From assembly GCF_016405905.1 (NCBI RefSeq), contig NZ_JAEFCB010000021.1:1-64000 (forward strand): 64,000 nucleotides of DNA, in the 5' to 3' direction. Each line of letters begins with the position of its first letter. The first letter of the stretch is position 1. The position numbers were made by a program, and so were the translations under genes. Source of the stretch: Variovorax sp. IB41. GTDB taxonomy: Bacteria > Pseudomonadota > Gammaproteobacteria > Burkholderiales > Burkholderiaceae_C. The notes beneath the pieces are model-generated. The model worked only from the letters and a program-made list of their open reading frames with translations. It searched no databases and was not told the DNA's origin. This document shows positions 56,538 to 64,000 of this stretch, in pieces.

Positions 56538-57281
56538 ATGCTCCTCATTCCCGCCATTGATCTCAAAGACGGCCACTGCGTTCGCCTCAAGCAGGGCGAC
56601 ATGGACCAATCCACCATCTTCAGCGAAGACCCTGCCGCCATGGCCCGCAAGTGGGTCACCGCCGGCGCGCGGCGGCTGCACCTGGTCGATCTGAATGGCG
56701 CCTTCGCCGGCAAGCCGCAGAACCACGCGGCGATCAAGGCGATCCTGAAGGAAGTCGGCGACGACATCCCGGTGCAGCTGGGCGGCGGCATCCGCGACCT
56801 GGACACCATCGAGCGCTACATCGACGACGGCCTGCGCTACGTGATCATCGGCACCGCCGCGGTCAAGAACCCGGGCTTCCTGAAGGACGCGTGCAGCGCC
56901 TTCGGCGGCCACATCATCGTGGGCCTGGACGCCAAGGACGGCAAGGTCGCCACCGACGGCTGGAGCAAGCTCACCGGCCACGAGGTGGCCGACCTGGGCA
57001 AGAAGTTCGAGGACTACGGGGTCGAGTCGATCATCTACACCGACATCGGCCGCGACGGCATGCTCTCGGGCATCAACATCGAGGCCACCGTCAAGCTCGC
57101 GCAGGCACTGAGCATCCCGGTGATCGCCTCGGGCGGCCTGTCGAACATGGCCGACATCGACCAGCTCTGCGCGGTCGAGTTCGAAGGCGTGGAAGGCGTG
57201 ATCTGCGGACGCGCCATCTACTCGGGCGACCTCGACTTCGCCGCCGCCCAGGCGCGCGCCGACGAGCTGGCCGGCGCCTGA
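56538..57281 (+). CDS. hisA: ProFAR isomerase
   Basis: A 247-residue TIM-barrel enzyme. LIPAIDLKDGHCVRLKQGD with the catalytic Asp in the first strand, GGGIRDLDTIERYIDDGLRY, YTDIGRDGMLSGIN with the second catalytic Asp, and IASGGLSNMADI with the phosphate-binding glycines are standard. It follows the family B repeat and may need its own promoter; none is obvious. Confidence 0.97.
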   Translation: MLLIPAIDLKDGHCVRLKQGDMDQSTIFSEDPAAMARKWVTAGARRLHLVDLNGAFAGKPQNHAAIKAILKEVGDDIPVQLGGGIRDLDTIERYIDDGLRYVIIGTAAVKNPGFLKDACSAFGGHIIVGLDAKDGKVATDGWSKLTGHEVADLGKKFEDYGVESIIYTDIGRDGMLSGINIEATVKLAQALSIPVIASGGLSNMADIDQLCAVEFEGVEGVICGRAIYSGDLDFAAAQARADELAGA

Positions 57282-57318
57282 CGCCGTTCTTCTCTTCCTT
57301 CTCTACGCCCTGTAGCGC

Positions 57319-58491
57319 GTGCTCTCCGCGCTCGCCATTGCCAACTACCGGTCGCTGCGCCAGCTGACGGTGCCGCTGGGCCGCCTCACGGTGGTGACGG
57401 GCGCCAACGGCAGCGGCAAGTCGAGCGTGTACCGCGCGATGCGCCTCCTGGCCGACATCGCCAACGGCGGGGTGATCCGCTCGCTGGTGCGCGAGGGCGG
57501 GCTGTCTTCCACCCTGTGGGCCGGGCCCGAGCGCTTCTCGGCGGCGATGCTGCGTGGCGACGTGCCGGTGCAGGGCACCACGCGCAGCGAGCCGGTCGCG
57601 CTGAAGCTGGGCTTCGCGGGCGCCGAATCGGAAGATTTCGGCTACGCCATCGACATCGGCCTGCCGCCGCCGATTCCCTCGACGGCCTTCTCGCGCGACC
57701 CGCAGATCAAGCACGAGGCGATCTGGAGCGGCCCGCTGCTGCGGCCCTCCACGCAACTGGTCGACCGCAAGGGCGGGGCGCTGCGCCTGCGCGAAGGCAA
57801 GAGCTGGCAGGCCGTGGGCCGGCCGATCCCGGCCTTCGCCAGCATGATGACCGAGCACGCCGACCCGCGCGACGCGCCCGAGATGCTCACGCTGCGGGAG
57901 CAGATGCGCTCCTGGCGCTTCTACGACCACTTCCGCTCCGATGCCGACGCGCCCGCGCGCCTGCCGCAGCTGGGCACCTACACGCCCGTGCTCGCCAACG
58001 ATGGCGCCGACCTGGCGGCCGCGCTGCAGACCATTCGCGAGATCGGCGACGGCGAGGCGCTCGACCGCGCCGTGGACGATGCCTTTCCGGGCGCCCGCGT
58101 CGAGGTCGAGGCCGAGGGCGATCGCTTCCAGACGCTGATGCACCAGCACGGCCTTTTGCGGCCCCTCACGGCCGCCGAACTCTCGGACGGCACCCTGCGC
58201 TACCTGCTTTGGATCGCGGCGCTCCTGACGCCCCGGCCGCCCGCGCTGCTGGTGCTCAACGAGCCCGAGACCAGCCTGCACCCCGACCTGCTGCCGGCGC
58301 TCGGCCGTCTCATCGCGCAGGCGGCGCGGCAGTCGCAGGTGATCGTGGTGTCGCACGCGGCACGCCTGATCGCCGCGCTGGACGACTGCGACGGCCTGCA
58401 GCCCGTGGTGCTCGAAAAGCAGTTCGGCGAGACGCGCATCGCCAACCTGGACATGAGCGAAATCCCGCGCTGGGAGTGGCCAGCGCGATAG
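57319..58491 (+). CDS. AAA family ATPase, RecF/SMC-like, function unknown
   Basis: A 390-residue predicted ATPase. The N-terminal LSALAIANYRSLRQLTVPLG and Walker A GANGSGKSS (residues 28-36) are typical of RecF/OLD-like AAA proteins; the signature-like ELSDGTLRYLLW, Walker B LLVLNEPETSLHP and switch IVVSHAARLI follow near the C-terminus. There is no TOPRIM or nuclease domain. It matches the COG4637-type predicted ATPases as I recall them. The start is GTG at 57319. It sits between hisA and hisF, where relatives usually have none. A family A repeat begins 10 bp after the stop. Confidence 0.85.
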   Translation: MLSALAIANYRSLRQLTVPLGRLTVVTGANGSGKSSVYRAMRLLADIANGGVIRSLVREGGLSSTLWAGPERFSAAMLRGDVPVQGTTRSEPVALKLGFAGAESEDFGYAIDIGLPPPIPSTAFSRDPQIKHEAIWSGPLLRPSTQLVDRKGGALRLREGKSWQAVGRPIPAFASMMTEHADPRDAPEMLTLREQMRSWRFYDHFRSDADAPARLPQLGTYTPVLANDGADLAAALQTIREIGDGEALDRAVDDAFPGARVEVEAEGDRFQTLMHQHGLLRPLTAAELSDGTLRYLLWIAALLTPRPPALLVLNEPETSLHPDLLPALGRLIAQAARQSQVIVVSHAARLIAALDDCDGLQPVVLEKQFGETRIANLDMSEIPRWEWPAR

Positions 58492-58500
58492 GTCCGTTGA

Positions 58501-58599
58501 CCCCCCGGCTTTTCACTTCGCTGCGCTGCGTGTAATTCGCCACCCCCCGAGGGGGAAGCGCGGACCGCCTTGGGGCGACCCGGCGGCGGCCGCACAAGG
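58501..58599 (+). repeat. intergenic repeat family A, copy 2
   Basis: 99 bp, 90 of 99 positions identical to 46550-46648, same orientation as the preceding ATPase gene. It fills the gap between two convergent genes and touches the stop codon of the next one (58601). Confidence 0.9.
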
Positions 58600-58600
58600 C

Positions 58601-59509
58601 CTACTCGGCCTTCACCGACATCGTCTGGATGATCGTCTCCAGCTGCGCGCTCATCGGCAGGTTGATGCTCTCGCCCGAAGGGAGCTTGCGCAGGAACCAG
58701 CGCTTGTACTGCCGCTCGATCTCGCCGTCTTCGGCCAGCACCTGGAAGGTGTCGTTGACCACCTTGGCCAGTTGCGCGTCGCCCTTGCGGTACATGATCC
58801 CGTAGGGGTCGTAGGAGAGGAAGTCGCCCACCACCTCGTAGTCGGCCTTGGCGGCGTCCTGCGCGATGAGGCCGTAGAGCAGCACGTCGTCGGTGGCAAA
58901 CGCATCGGCCTGGCCGCTTTTCACGAGCCCGAACGATTCCGCGTGGTCGCGCGCCACCTGCAGGTTGATGCCGAGCTTGAACTTCTCCGAGAGCTCCCGC
59001 AGCGTCTTCTCGTTGGTGGTGCCGGCGGTAACCGCCACCTTTTTGCCGGCGAGGTCGCGGAACGACTTGATCGGCGCGCCCTTTTTCACCAGCACCTTGG
59101 TGCCCGAGACGAACATCGTGGGCGAGAAGGCGACGCGCTTCTGGCGCTCCAGATTGTTGGTGGTGGAGCCGCACTCCAGGTCGACCTTGCCGCCGGCGAC
59201 CGCGTCGATGCGCGAATCGGACGTCACGGGCACCCACTTGATCGCGAGGCTCTTGTTCACCGCGTCCTCGATGGCGGTGACCAGTGCGCGGCACAGCTCG
59301 ATCGAATAGCCGATCGGCTCCTTGCGCGCATTGAGGTACGAGAAGGGCACCGATGACTCGCGGTAGCCGATGGTGATGGCGCCCGACTCGCGCGCCTTGG
59401 CGAGCGTGCCGGTGAGCTGCTCCTGCGCCTGCGCCGGTGCGGTGGCCAGCGAGGCGGCCGCCAGCAGTCCGGCAAGAAGAACCGAGGGCAGCATGGCCTT
59501 GAGGTTCAT
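58601..59509 (-). CDS. GltI-like amino acid-binding periplasmic protein
   Basis: A 302-residue solute-binding protein. The signal peptide is SVLLAGLLAAASLATAPAQAQ. The mature part reads TIGYRESSVPFSYLNARKEP, IGYSIELCRALV and DLECGSTTNNLERQKRVAFS, close to the glutamate/aspartate-binding protein GltI. ABC permease and ATPase genes are absent; instead it follows a DAACS symporter gene by 8 bp on the same strand. It may serve a distant ABC system or assist the symporter. The ATG at 59509 starts the signal peptide. Confidence 0.92.
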   Translation of the reverse strand: MNLKAMLPSVLLAGLLAAASLATAPAQAQEQLTGTLAKARESGAITIGYRESSVPFSYLNARKEPIGYSIELCRALVTAIEDAVNKSLAIKWVPVTSDSRIDAVAGGKVDLECGSTTNNLERQKRVAFSPTMFVSGTKVLVKKGAPIKSFRDLAGKKVAVTAGTTNEKTLRELSEKFKLGINLQVARDHAESFGLVKSGQADAFATDDVLLYGLIAQDAAKADYEVVGDFLSYDPYGIMYRKGDAQLAKVVNDTFQVLAEDGEIERQYKRWFLRKLPSGESINLPMSAQLETIIQTMSVKAE

Positions 59510-59517
59510 GGCGCGCC

Positions 59518-60825
59518 TCACGCGTGGGCCGGGTGGGCGAGGGTGGCGTTGGCCTCCTCGTCGATCGCCTTCGCATTGACCTCGGCATCGCCCTCGGAGA
59601 GCAGCTCGCCCTCCCACTTGGCGACCACCGCGGTGGCGATGGAATTGCCCACCGCGTTGGTGGCCGAGCGGCCCATGTCCAGGAACGTGTCCACGCCCAG
59701 GATCAAGAGCAGGCCGGCCTCGGGAATGTCGAAGTGGTTGAGCGTGGCGGCAATCACCACCAGCGAAGCGCGCGGCACGCCGGCCATGCCCTTGGAAGTG
59801 AGCATGAGGATCAGCAGCATGGTGACCTGCGTGCTGATCGGCATGTGGATGTTGTAGGCCTGCGCGATGAAGAGCACGGCGAAGGTGCAGTACATCATCG
59901 AGCCGTCCAGGTTGAACGAGTAGCCCATCGGCATCACGAAGCTGGAGATCTTGCGCTTCACGCCGAACCGGTCGAGCGCCTGCAGGATCTTGGGATACGC
60001 CGCCTCGGAACTGGCCGTGGCGAACGACAGCAGGAAGGCTTCCTTGATGAGCACCAGCAGCTTGAACACGCGCGGCCCGAGGAAGAGGAAGCCCGCCAGC
60101 ACCAGCACGCTCCACAGCACGAAGAGGCCCAGGTAGAAGTCGCCCATGAAGACGGCGAACTTCAGGAGAATGCCCAGGCCGTTCACCGCGACCGTGGCGG
60201 CCATGGCGGCGAGCACCGCGAGCGGCGCGAGCTTCATCACGTAGCCTGTGATCTTGAGCATCGCGTGCGAGAGCTCCTCGATGGCGGCCACCAGCGTCTT
60301 GGCCTTGTCGCCCAGCGAGGCGAGCGCCACGCCGAAGAACATCGAGAACACCACGATCTGCAGGATCTCGTTGTTGGCCATGGCCTCCACGAACGACTTG
60401 GGCACCGTGTGGCTCACGAAGTCCTTGAGCGTGAACTTGGAGGTGGCCAGGTTGGCCGAGGCGCCGATGTCGGGCAGCGGCAGGCCCAGGTTCTCGCCGG
60501 GCTTGAGCAGGTTGGCCATGACCAGGCCGATGACCAGCGAGATGAGCGAGGCGGTGAGGAACCAGCCGATCGCCTTGCCGAACACTCGGCCCACCGATTT
60601 GGCGTCGCCCATGTGCGCGATGCCCACCACCAGCGTGGAGAACACCAGCGGGCCGATCAGCATCTTGATCAGGCGCAGGAACACGTCCGAGACGATGGAC
60701 ACGTAGTCCGCGATTTCCTTGGCAGCCTTCTTGTCCGGGAAGCTGGAGAAGATCATGTAGCCGACGATGATGCCGAGCACCATGGCAATCAGGATCCATG
60801 CGGCCATCGGCAGCTTTTTCTTCAT
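59518..60825 (-). CDS. dicarboxylate/amino acid:cation symporter (DAACS)
   Basis: A 435-residue inner-membrane symporter. SSFVMPMGYSFNLDGSMMYC, KGMAGVPRASLVVIAATLNH and DMGRSATNAVGNSIATAVV are the conserved substrate- and cation-site segments of the GltP/DctA family, with eight helices and re-entrant loops. Glutamate/aspartate or C4-dicarboxylates are likely substrates; the linked GltI-like protein favours amino acids. The ATG at 60825 follows AGGGGA. The C-terminal tail is acidic. Confidence 0.93.
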   Translation of the reverse strand: MKKKLPMAAWILIAMVLGIIVGYMIFSSFPDKKAAKEIADYVSIVSDVFLRLIKMLIGPLVFSTLVVGIAHMGDAKSVGRVFGKAIGWFLTASLISLVIGLVMANLLKPGENLGLPLPDIGASANLATSKFTLKDFVSHTVPKSFVEAMANNEILQIVVFSMFFGVALASLGDKAKTLVAAIEELSHAMLKITGYVMKLAPLAVLAAMAATVAVNGLGILLKFAVFMGDFYLGLFVLWSVLVLAGFLFLGPRVFKLLVLIKEAFLLSFATASSEAAYPKILQALDRFGVKRKISSFVMPMGYSFNLDGSMMYCTFAVLFIAQAYNIHMPISTQVTMLLILMLTSKGMAGVPRASLVVIAATLNHFDIPEAGLLLILGVDTFLDMGRSATNAVGNSIATAVVAKWEGELLSEGDAEVNAKAIDEEANATLAHPAHA

Positions 60826-60940
60826 GAGATTCCCCTTTGGATGTGTGAGTGTTTTTTAGAGGGAGACAGGGTATCCAAGAAGGCCCCGGCCACGCAATGG
60901 GCCCCCGATGCCAATTCCGTGCCATGGTGCGGGGGCTGCC

Positions 60941-60946
60941 TACAAT
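60941..60946 (+). promoter_or_regulatory. -10-like hexamer 7 bp before the mutarotase gene
   Basis: TACAAT lies exactly 7 bp before the ATG at 60954, which predicts a leaderless transcript. No ribosome-binding site is seen, and the -35 is weak. Confidence 0.4.
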
Positions 60947-60953
60947 TCCTCAC

Positions 60954-61790
60954 ATGGAAATCACCCCGATCGACTTGCGCGGCCAGCCCGCGATCCGTGC
61001 CACCGGCGCGGACGGAAGCACCCTCGCGATCGCCCTGCACGGTGCGCAGGTGCTCTCGTGGACCACGGCCGACGGAGGGGAAAGGTTCTTTCTCAGCCCC
61101 CGCGCGGTGTTCGACGGCAAGACCGCGATCCGGGGCGGCGTGCCCATTTGCTGCCCGCAGTTCAACATGCGCGGCATGCTGCCCAAGCATGGGTTCATGC
61201 GCAATTTGCCTTGGGAACTCCAGGCCTCGGGTACCGCGCCGGGAACCCTGGCGTTCCGGCTGCGCGACAACGAGGCCACTCGGGCGCTCTGGCCGCACGC
61301 TTTCGAGGCACGCCTGGAAGTCACGCTGGCCCCCGGCCAGTTGCGCATCGCGCTCACGCTGACCAACACCGGCCCCGCGCCCTGGGCCTTTGCCGCGGCG
61401 CTGCATTCCTACTTGCACGTCGACGACATCGCCCAGGTGCGGCTCGAGGGCCTCGAAGGCGCCAACCGCTGGGATTCGCTGCGCGACGACCGCCATGTGG
61501 AGACCGCTGCCGCATTGCGGTTCGACGCCGAGTTCGACAGCGTCTATGCGGCGCCCGCAAAACCGCTGCGCCTCGTGCAGCCGAGCGGCACGCTCGAGAT
61601 CTCGCAAAGCGCGAGCTGCACCGAAACCGTGGTGTGGAACCCCGGCGCCGAACTCTGCGCCAAACTGACCGACATGCCGGCCGACGGCTACCGCCACATG
61701 CTCTGCGTCGAGGCCGCGCGCATCGACGAGCAAGTGACGCTGGCGCCCGGCGCCCAGTGGCAGGGCTGGCAACAGCTCACCGTTCTCTGA
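60954..61790 (+). CDS. D-hexose-6-phosphate mutarotase (YeaD-like)
   Basis: A 278-residue aldose-1-epimerase-like protein. LHGAQVLSWTTADGGERFFL, GGVPICCPQFNMRGMLPKHG, AFAAALHSYLHVDDI with the catalytic-type His, and TVVWNPG with the acidic partner region match the YeaD branch. It should interconvert anomers of glucose-6-phosphate. It is divergent from the symporter and 22 bp upstream of hisF, so it may provide the transcript for hisF-hisI-hisE. Confidence 0.92.
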   Translation: MEITPIDLRGQPAIRATGADGSTLAIALHGAQVLSWTTADGGERFFLSPRAVFDGKTAIRGGVPICCPQFNMRGMLPKHGFMRNLPWELQASGTAPGTLAFRLRDNEATRALWPHAFEARLEVTLAPGQLRIALTLTNTGPAPWAFAAALHSYLHVDDIAQVRLEGLEGANRWDSLRDDRHVETAAALRFDAEFDSVYAAPAKPLRLVQPSGTLEISQSASCTETVVWNPGAELCAKLTDMPADGYRHMLCVEAARIDEQVTLAPGAQWQGWQQLTVL

Positions 61791-61812
61791 TTTCCTTCCG
61801 GTTCACATTCCC

Positions 61813-62598
61813 ATGCTTGCCAAACGCATCATTCCCTGCCTCGACGTCACCGGCGGCCGCGTCGTCAAGGGCGTCAACTTCCTCGAACTGCGCGATGCCG
61901 GCGATCCGGTCGAGATCGCCGCGCGCTACAACGCGCAGGGCGCCGACGAGCTCACCTTCCTGGACATCACCGCCACCAGCGACGGGCGCGACCTGATCCT
62001 GCCGATCATCGAGGCGGTGGCCTCGCAGGTCTTCATTCCGCTCACGGTGGGCGGCGGCGTTCGCACCGTGGCCGATGTGCGCCGGCTCCTCAATGCGGGC
62101 GCGGACAAGACCAGCTTCAACTCGGCCGCCATCGCCGATCCGCAGGTGATCAACGACGCCTCGCAGAAATACGGCTCGCAGTGCATCGTGGTGGCCATCG
62201 ATGCCAAGCGCCGCACGCCCGAAGAGGCGGCCACGCGCGGCCCGGGCTGGGACGTTTACAGCCACGGCGGCCGCAAGAACACGGGCCTGGACGCGGTTCA
62301 GTGGGCCACCGAGATGGCGCGCCGCGGCGCGGGCGAGATCCTCCTCACGAGCATGGACCGCGACGGCACCAAGAGCGGCTTCGACCTCGCGCTCACCCGT
62401 GCGGTGAGCGATGCAGTCAGCGTGCCGGTGATCGCCTCGGGCGGCGTCGGCAACCTGGACGACCTGGCCGACGGCATCCAGACCGGCGGCGCCGACGCGG
62501 TGCTGGCCGCCAGCATCTTTCACTACGGCGAGCACACCGTGGGCGAGGCGAAAGCCCGCATGGCCGCGCGGGGCATTCCCGTGCGAATCGACCGTTGA
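61813..62598 (+). CDS. hisF: imidazole glycerol phosphate synthase, cyclase subunit
   Basis: A 261-residue TIM barrel partner of HisH. LAKRIIPCLDVTGGRVVKGVNF contains the catalytic Asp, GGGVRTVADVRRLLNAGADK and TSMDRDGTKSGFDL give the second Asp and phosphate loops, and IASGGVGNLDDLADG the C-terminal loop. Normal length. It is cut off from hisA by about 4.5 kb of other genes. Confidence 0.98.
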   Translation: MLAKRIIPCLDVTGGRVVKGVNFLELRDAGDPVEIAARYNAQGADELTFLDITATSDGRDLILPIIEAVASQVFIPLTVGGGVRTVADVRRLLNAGADKTSFNSAAIADPQVINDASQKYGSQCIVVAIDAKRRTPEEAATRGPGWDVYSHGGRKNTGLDAVQWATEMARRGAGEILLTSMDRDGTKSGFDLALTRAVSDAVSVPVIASGGVGNLDDLADGIQTGGADAVLAASIFHYGEHTVGEAKARMAARGIPVRIDR

Positions 62599-62629
62599 TC
62601 GGCCGCTGAGGGGTCTTTGCCCCATCCCC

Positions 62630-62635
62630 GACAAT
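62630..62635 (+). promoter_or_regulatory. -10-like hexamer 7 bp before hisI
   Basis: GACAAT lies exactly 7 bp before the hisI ATG. It matches the spacing seen before aroB, the second TonB receptor and the mutarotase, but has a weak first base. Confidence 0.25.
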
Positions 62636-62642
62636 ACCGCCC

Positions 62643-63032
62643 ATGAAATGGCTCGATGAAGTGAAGTGGGACGCGAACGGACTCGTACCCGTGATCGCGC
62701 AGGAACAAGGCAGCAACGACGTGCTGATGTTCGCCTGGATGAACCGCGAGGCGCTCGAAAAGACCGCCGAGCTGGGCCGCGCGGTGTATTTCAGCCGCTC
62801 GCGCAACAAGCTGTGGTTCAAGGGCGAGGAATCGGGCCACGTGCAGACCGTGCACGAGATCCGCATGGACTGCGACAACGACGTGGTGCTGCTCAAGGTC
62901 ACCCAGCTGGGCCACGAGCCCGGCATCGCCTGCCACACCGGCCGCCACAGCTGCTTCTTCAGCAAGTACGAAAAGGGCCAGTGGACCGTGGTGGAGCCGG
63001 TCTTGAAAGACCCGGAATCGATCTACAAATGA
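62643..63032 (+). CDS. hisI: phosphoribosyl-AMP cyclohydrolase
   Basis: A 129-residue zinc enzyme. MFAWMNREALEKTAELGRAV, YFSRSRNKLWFKGEESGHVQ, RMDCDNDVVLLKV and the cysteine/histidine ligands in CHTGRHSCFFSKY are present. It is separate from HisE, unlike the fused HisIE of enterics. The stop overlaps the hisE start. Confidence 0.98.
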   Translation: MKWLDEVKWDANGLVPVIAQEQGSNDVLMFAWMNREALEKTAELGRAVYFSRSRNKLWFKGEESGHVQTVHEIRMDCDNDVVLLKVTQLGHEPGIACHTGRHSCFFSKYEKGQWTVVEPVLKDPESIYK

Positions 63033-63421
63033 CCGGCACCGTGAACACCACCTCCAACACTTCCGATGGCCTCGCACGCCTGGCCGCGGTCATCGAGACC
63101 CGCCTGCCCGCCAACGGCGGCGACCCCGAGAAGAGCTACGTCGCGCGCCTGCTGCACAAGGGCCCCGACGCCTTCTTGAAGAAGATCGGCGAGGAAGCCA
63201 CCGAGGTCGTGATGGCCGCCAAGGACGCCGACCACGGCGGCGACCGCTCGAAAATAGTGAACGAAGTGGCCGACTTGTGGTTCCACACCATGGTGGCGCT
63301 CGCGCACTACGGTTTCTCGCCGGCAGAAGTGGTCGCGGAGCTCGAGCGCCGCGAGGGCACCAGCGGCATCGAGGAAAAAGCCCTGCGCAAGGTGCAGGCC
63401 CGCGAAGCAAGCAACGATTGA
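63029..63421 (+). CDS. hisE: phosphoribosyl-ATP pyrophosphatase
   Basis: A 130-residue MazG-like pyrophosphohydrolase. RLPANGGDPEKSYVARLLHK, KIGEEATEVVMAAKD with the Mg-binding EEATE motif, and IVNEVADLWFHTMVALAHYG match HisE. The ATG at 63029 overlaps the hisI stop. A Ser/Thr-rich start (MTGTVNTTSNTSDG) is slightly longer than average. Confidence 0.97.
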   Translation: MTGTVNTTSNTSDGLARLAAVIETRLPANGGDPEKSYVARLLHKGPDAFLKKIGEEATEVVMAAKDADHGGDRSKIVNEVADLWFHTMVALAHYGFSPAEVVAELERREGTSGIEEKALRKVQAREASND

Positions 63422-63432
63422 AAGGACATCCC

Positions 63433-63822
63433 ATGGCCAACGACATCGTGAACGTGGAACCCGACGAATCGCTCAAGACCTGGGGCTGGGTGAGCTACAT
63501 CCTGCACCTGATCGTGGCCATTGGCGCGGTCCTCCCGGGGGCTCAGGCCTCCGTCGTCATCCTGCTCGTGGCCCTGGTGATCGATTTCGTCAAGCGCGAC
63601 GACGCGGCCGGCACCTGGCAGGCCTCGCACTTCAGCTGGCGCATCCGCTCGGTGCTCTGGGCCGGCCTCCTGTACATCGTCACCTCGTGGCTGTGGCTGC
63701 TCTTTTTCATTCCGGGCTGGATCGCCTGGAGCCTGATTTCGCTGTGGTTCCTCTACCGGATCGTCAAAGGCATGATCCGCATGAACGACAACCGCCCGAT
63801 GGAACCCAAAGATGTCATCTGA
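63433..63822 (+). CDS. DUF4870-like membrane protein
   Basis: A 129-residue protein with three hydrophobic segments (about residues 16-35, 38-50 and 72-105), including LLYIVTSWLWLLFFIPGWIA. KTWGWVSYILHLIVAIG and FVKRDDAAGTWQASHFSWRI match the DUF4870 family that lies after hisE in related betaproteobacteria. Function unknown. The ATG at 63433 follows AAAGGA. It overlaps the HIT gene by 11 bases. Confidence 0.88.
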   Translation: MANDIVNVEPDESLKTWGWVSYILHLIVAIGAVLPGAQASVVILLVALVIDFVKRDDAAGTWQASHFSWRIRSVLWAGLLYIVTSWLWLLFFIPGWIAWSLISLWFLYRIVKGMIRMNDNRPMEPKDVI

Positions 63823-64000
63823 TCCGAACTGCGTTTTCTGCAAAATCGTCGAAGGCAAGATCCCTTCGCGCAAGGTCTACGAAGACGAGGACCTGTTCGG
63901 TTTCCATGACATCTCGCCCTGGGCGCCGGTGCATTTCATGCTGGTGCCCAAGAAGCACATCGCCTCGATGGCCCAGCTCACGCCCGACGACGCCGCGCTC
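63812..64000 (+). CDS. HIT-family hydrolase, 3' end beyond window
   Basis: The first 63 codons are present. MSSDPNCVFCKIVEGKIPSRK carries the Cys7/Cys10 zinc pair, and FHDISPWAPVHFMLVPKKHI leads toward the histidine triad, which lies past the edge. HinT-type proteins hydrolyse nucleoside phosphoramidates. The start overlaps the DUF4870 gene by 11 bases. The usual his-DUF4870-hit order supports the call. Confidence 0.93.
   Translation, partial: MSSDPNCVFCKIVEGKIPSRKVYEDEDLFGFHDISPWAPVHFMLVPKKHIASMAQLTPDDAAL

Overview
The window is a dense, GC-rich, repeat-poor piece of a betaproteobacterial chromosome. Gene content and order (pilMNOPQ-aroK-aroB, gltBD, mlaFEDACB-ibaG-murA-hisGD..., ResB/CcsB cytochrome biogenesis next to cytochrome c4) point to Burkholderiales, family Comamonadaceae, most likely Variovorax or a close relative. 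That assignment is an inference from protein similarity recalled by eye; no rRNA gene is present to confirm it. I recognise about 62 protein genes, two of them cut by the window edges (groEL on the left, a HIT-family gene on the right). No tRNA, rRNA, CRISPR array, prophage or complete IS element was seen. No gene-free stretch exceeds 300 bases; the longest are about 240 (ponA/pilM) and 220 (metK/lpxL-like).

Layout. 1-2.3 kb: groES-groEL (leftward) under a perfect CIRCE operator, then a ClsC-like phospholipase D lipoprotein. 2.4-8.2 kb: iron-uptake cluster (siderophore receptor behind a probable Fur box, PepSY membrane protein, small membrane protein, second TonB-dependent receptor). 8.2-11.4 kb: metK (leftward, structured leader) and two lipid A-type acyltransferases. 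11.4-13.1 kb: alpha/beta hydrolase and engB. 13.2-19.3 kb: cytochrome c4, ResB, CcsB, msrPQ. 19.3-23.6 kb: lysA-lptM (leftward), cyaY, penicillin-binding protein 1A. 23.8-34.5 kb: pilMNOPQ, then aroK, aroB, dgt, an MFS transporter, a DUF1415 protein and a methyltransferase, most with start/stop overlaps. 34.5-36.1 kb: a small accessory pocket with a DUF1266 protein and a RAYT-type transposase. 36.1-42.5 kb: gltBD with promoter and terminator. 42.5-50.1 kb: mla lipid-transport operon with mlaA inside it, a YadGH-type ABC exporter, ibaG/bolA, murA. 50.1-63.8 kb: the histidine genes hisG, D, C, B, H, A, F, I, E, broken by three insertions, then DUF4870 and HIT genes.

The window is mostly housekeeping: envelope building (MurA, PBP1A, Mla, LptM, Lpx-like enzymes), type IV pilus assembly, nitrogen assimilation, and amino-acid biosynthesis (Lys, chorismate, His). 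The less ordinary parts are: (i) two families of about 95-bp GC-rich intergenic repeats, two copies each, placed 5-10 bp after stop codons; (ii) a three-gene cassette inside the his operon with two immunity-like folds (Rap1a/Tai-like and SUFU); (iii) a DAACS symporter paired with a lone GltI-like binding protein; (iv) a structured metK leader; (v) an intrinsic terminator touching the mlaF start codon; (vi) several genes with a -10-like hexamer exactly 7 bp before ATG, suggesting leaderless mRNAs.
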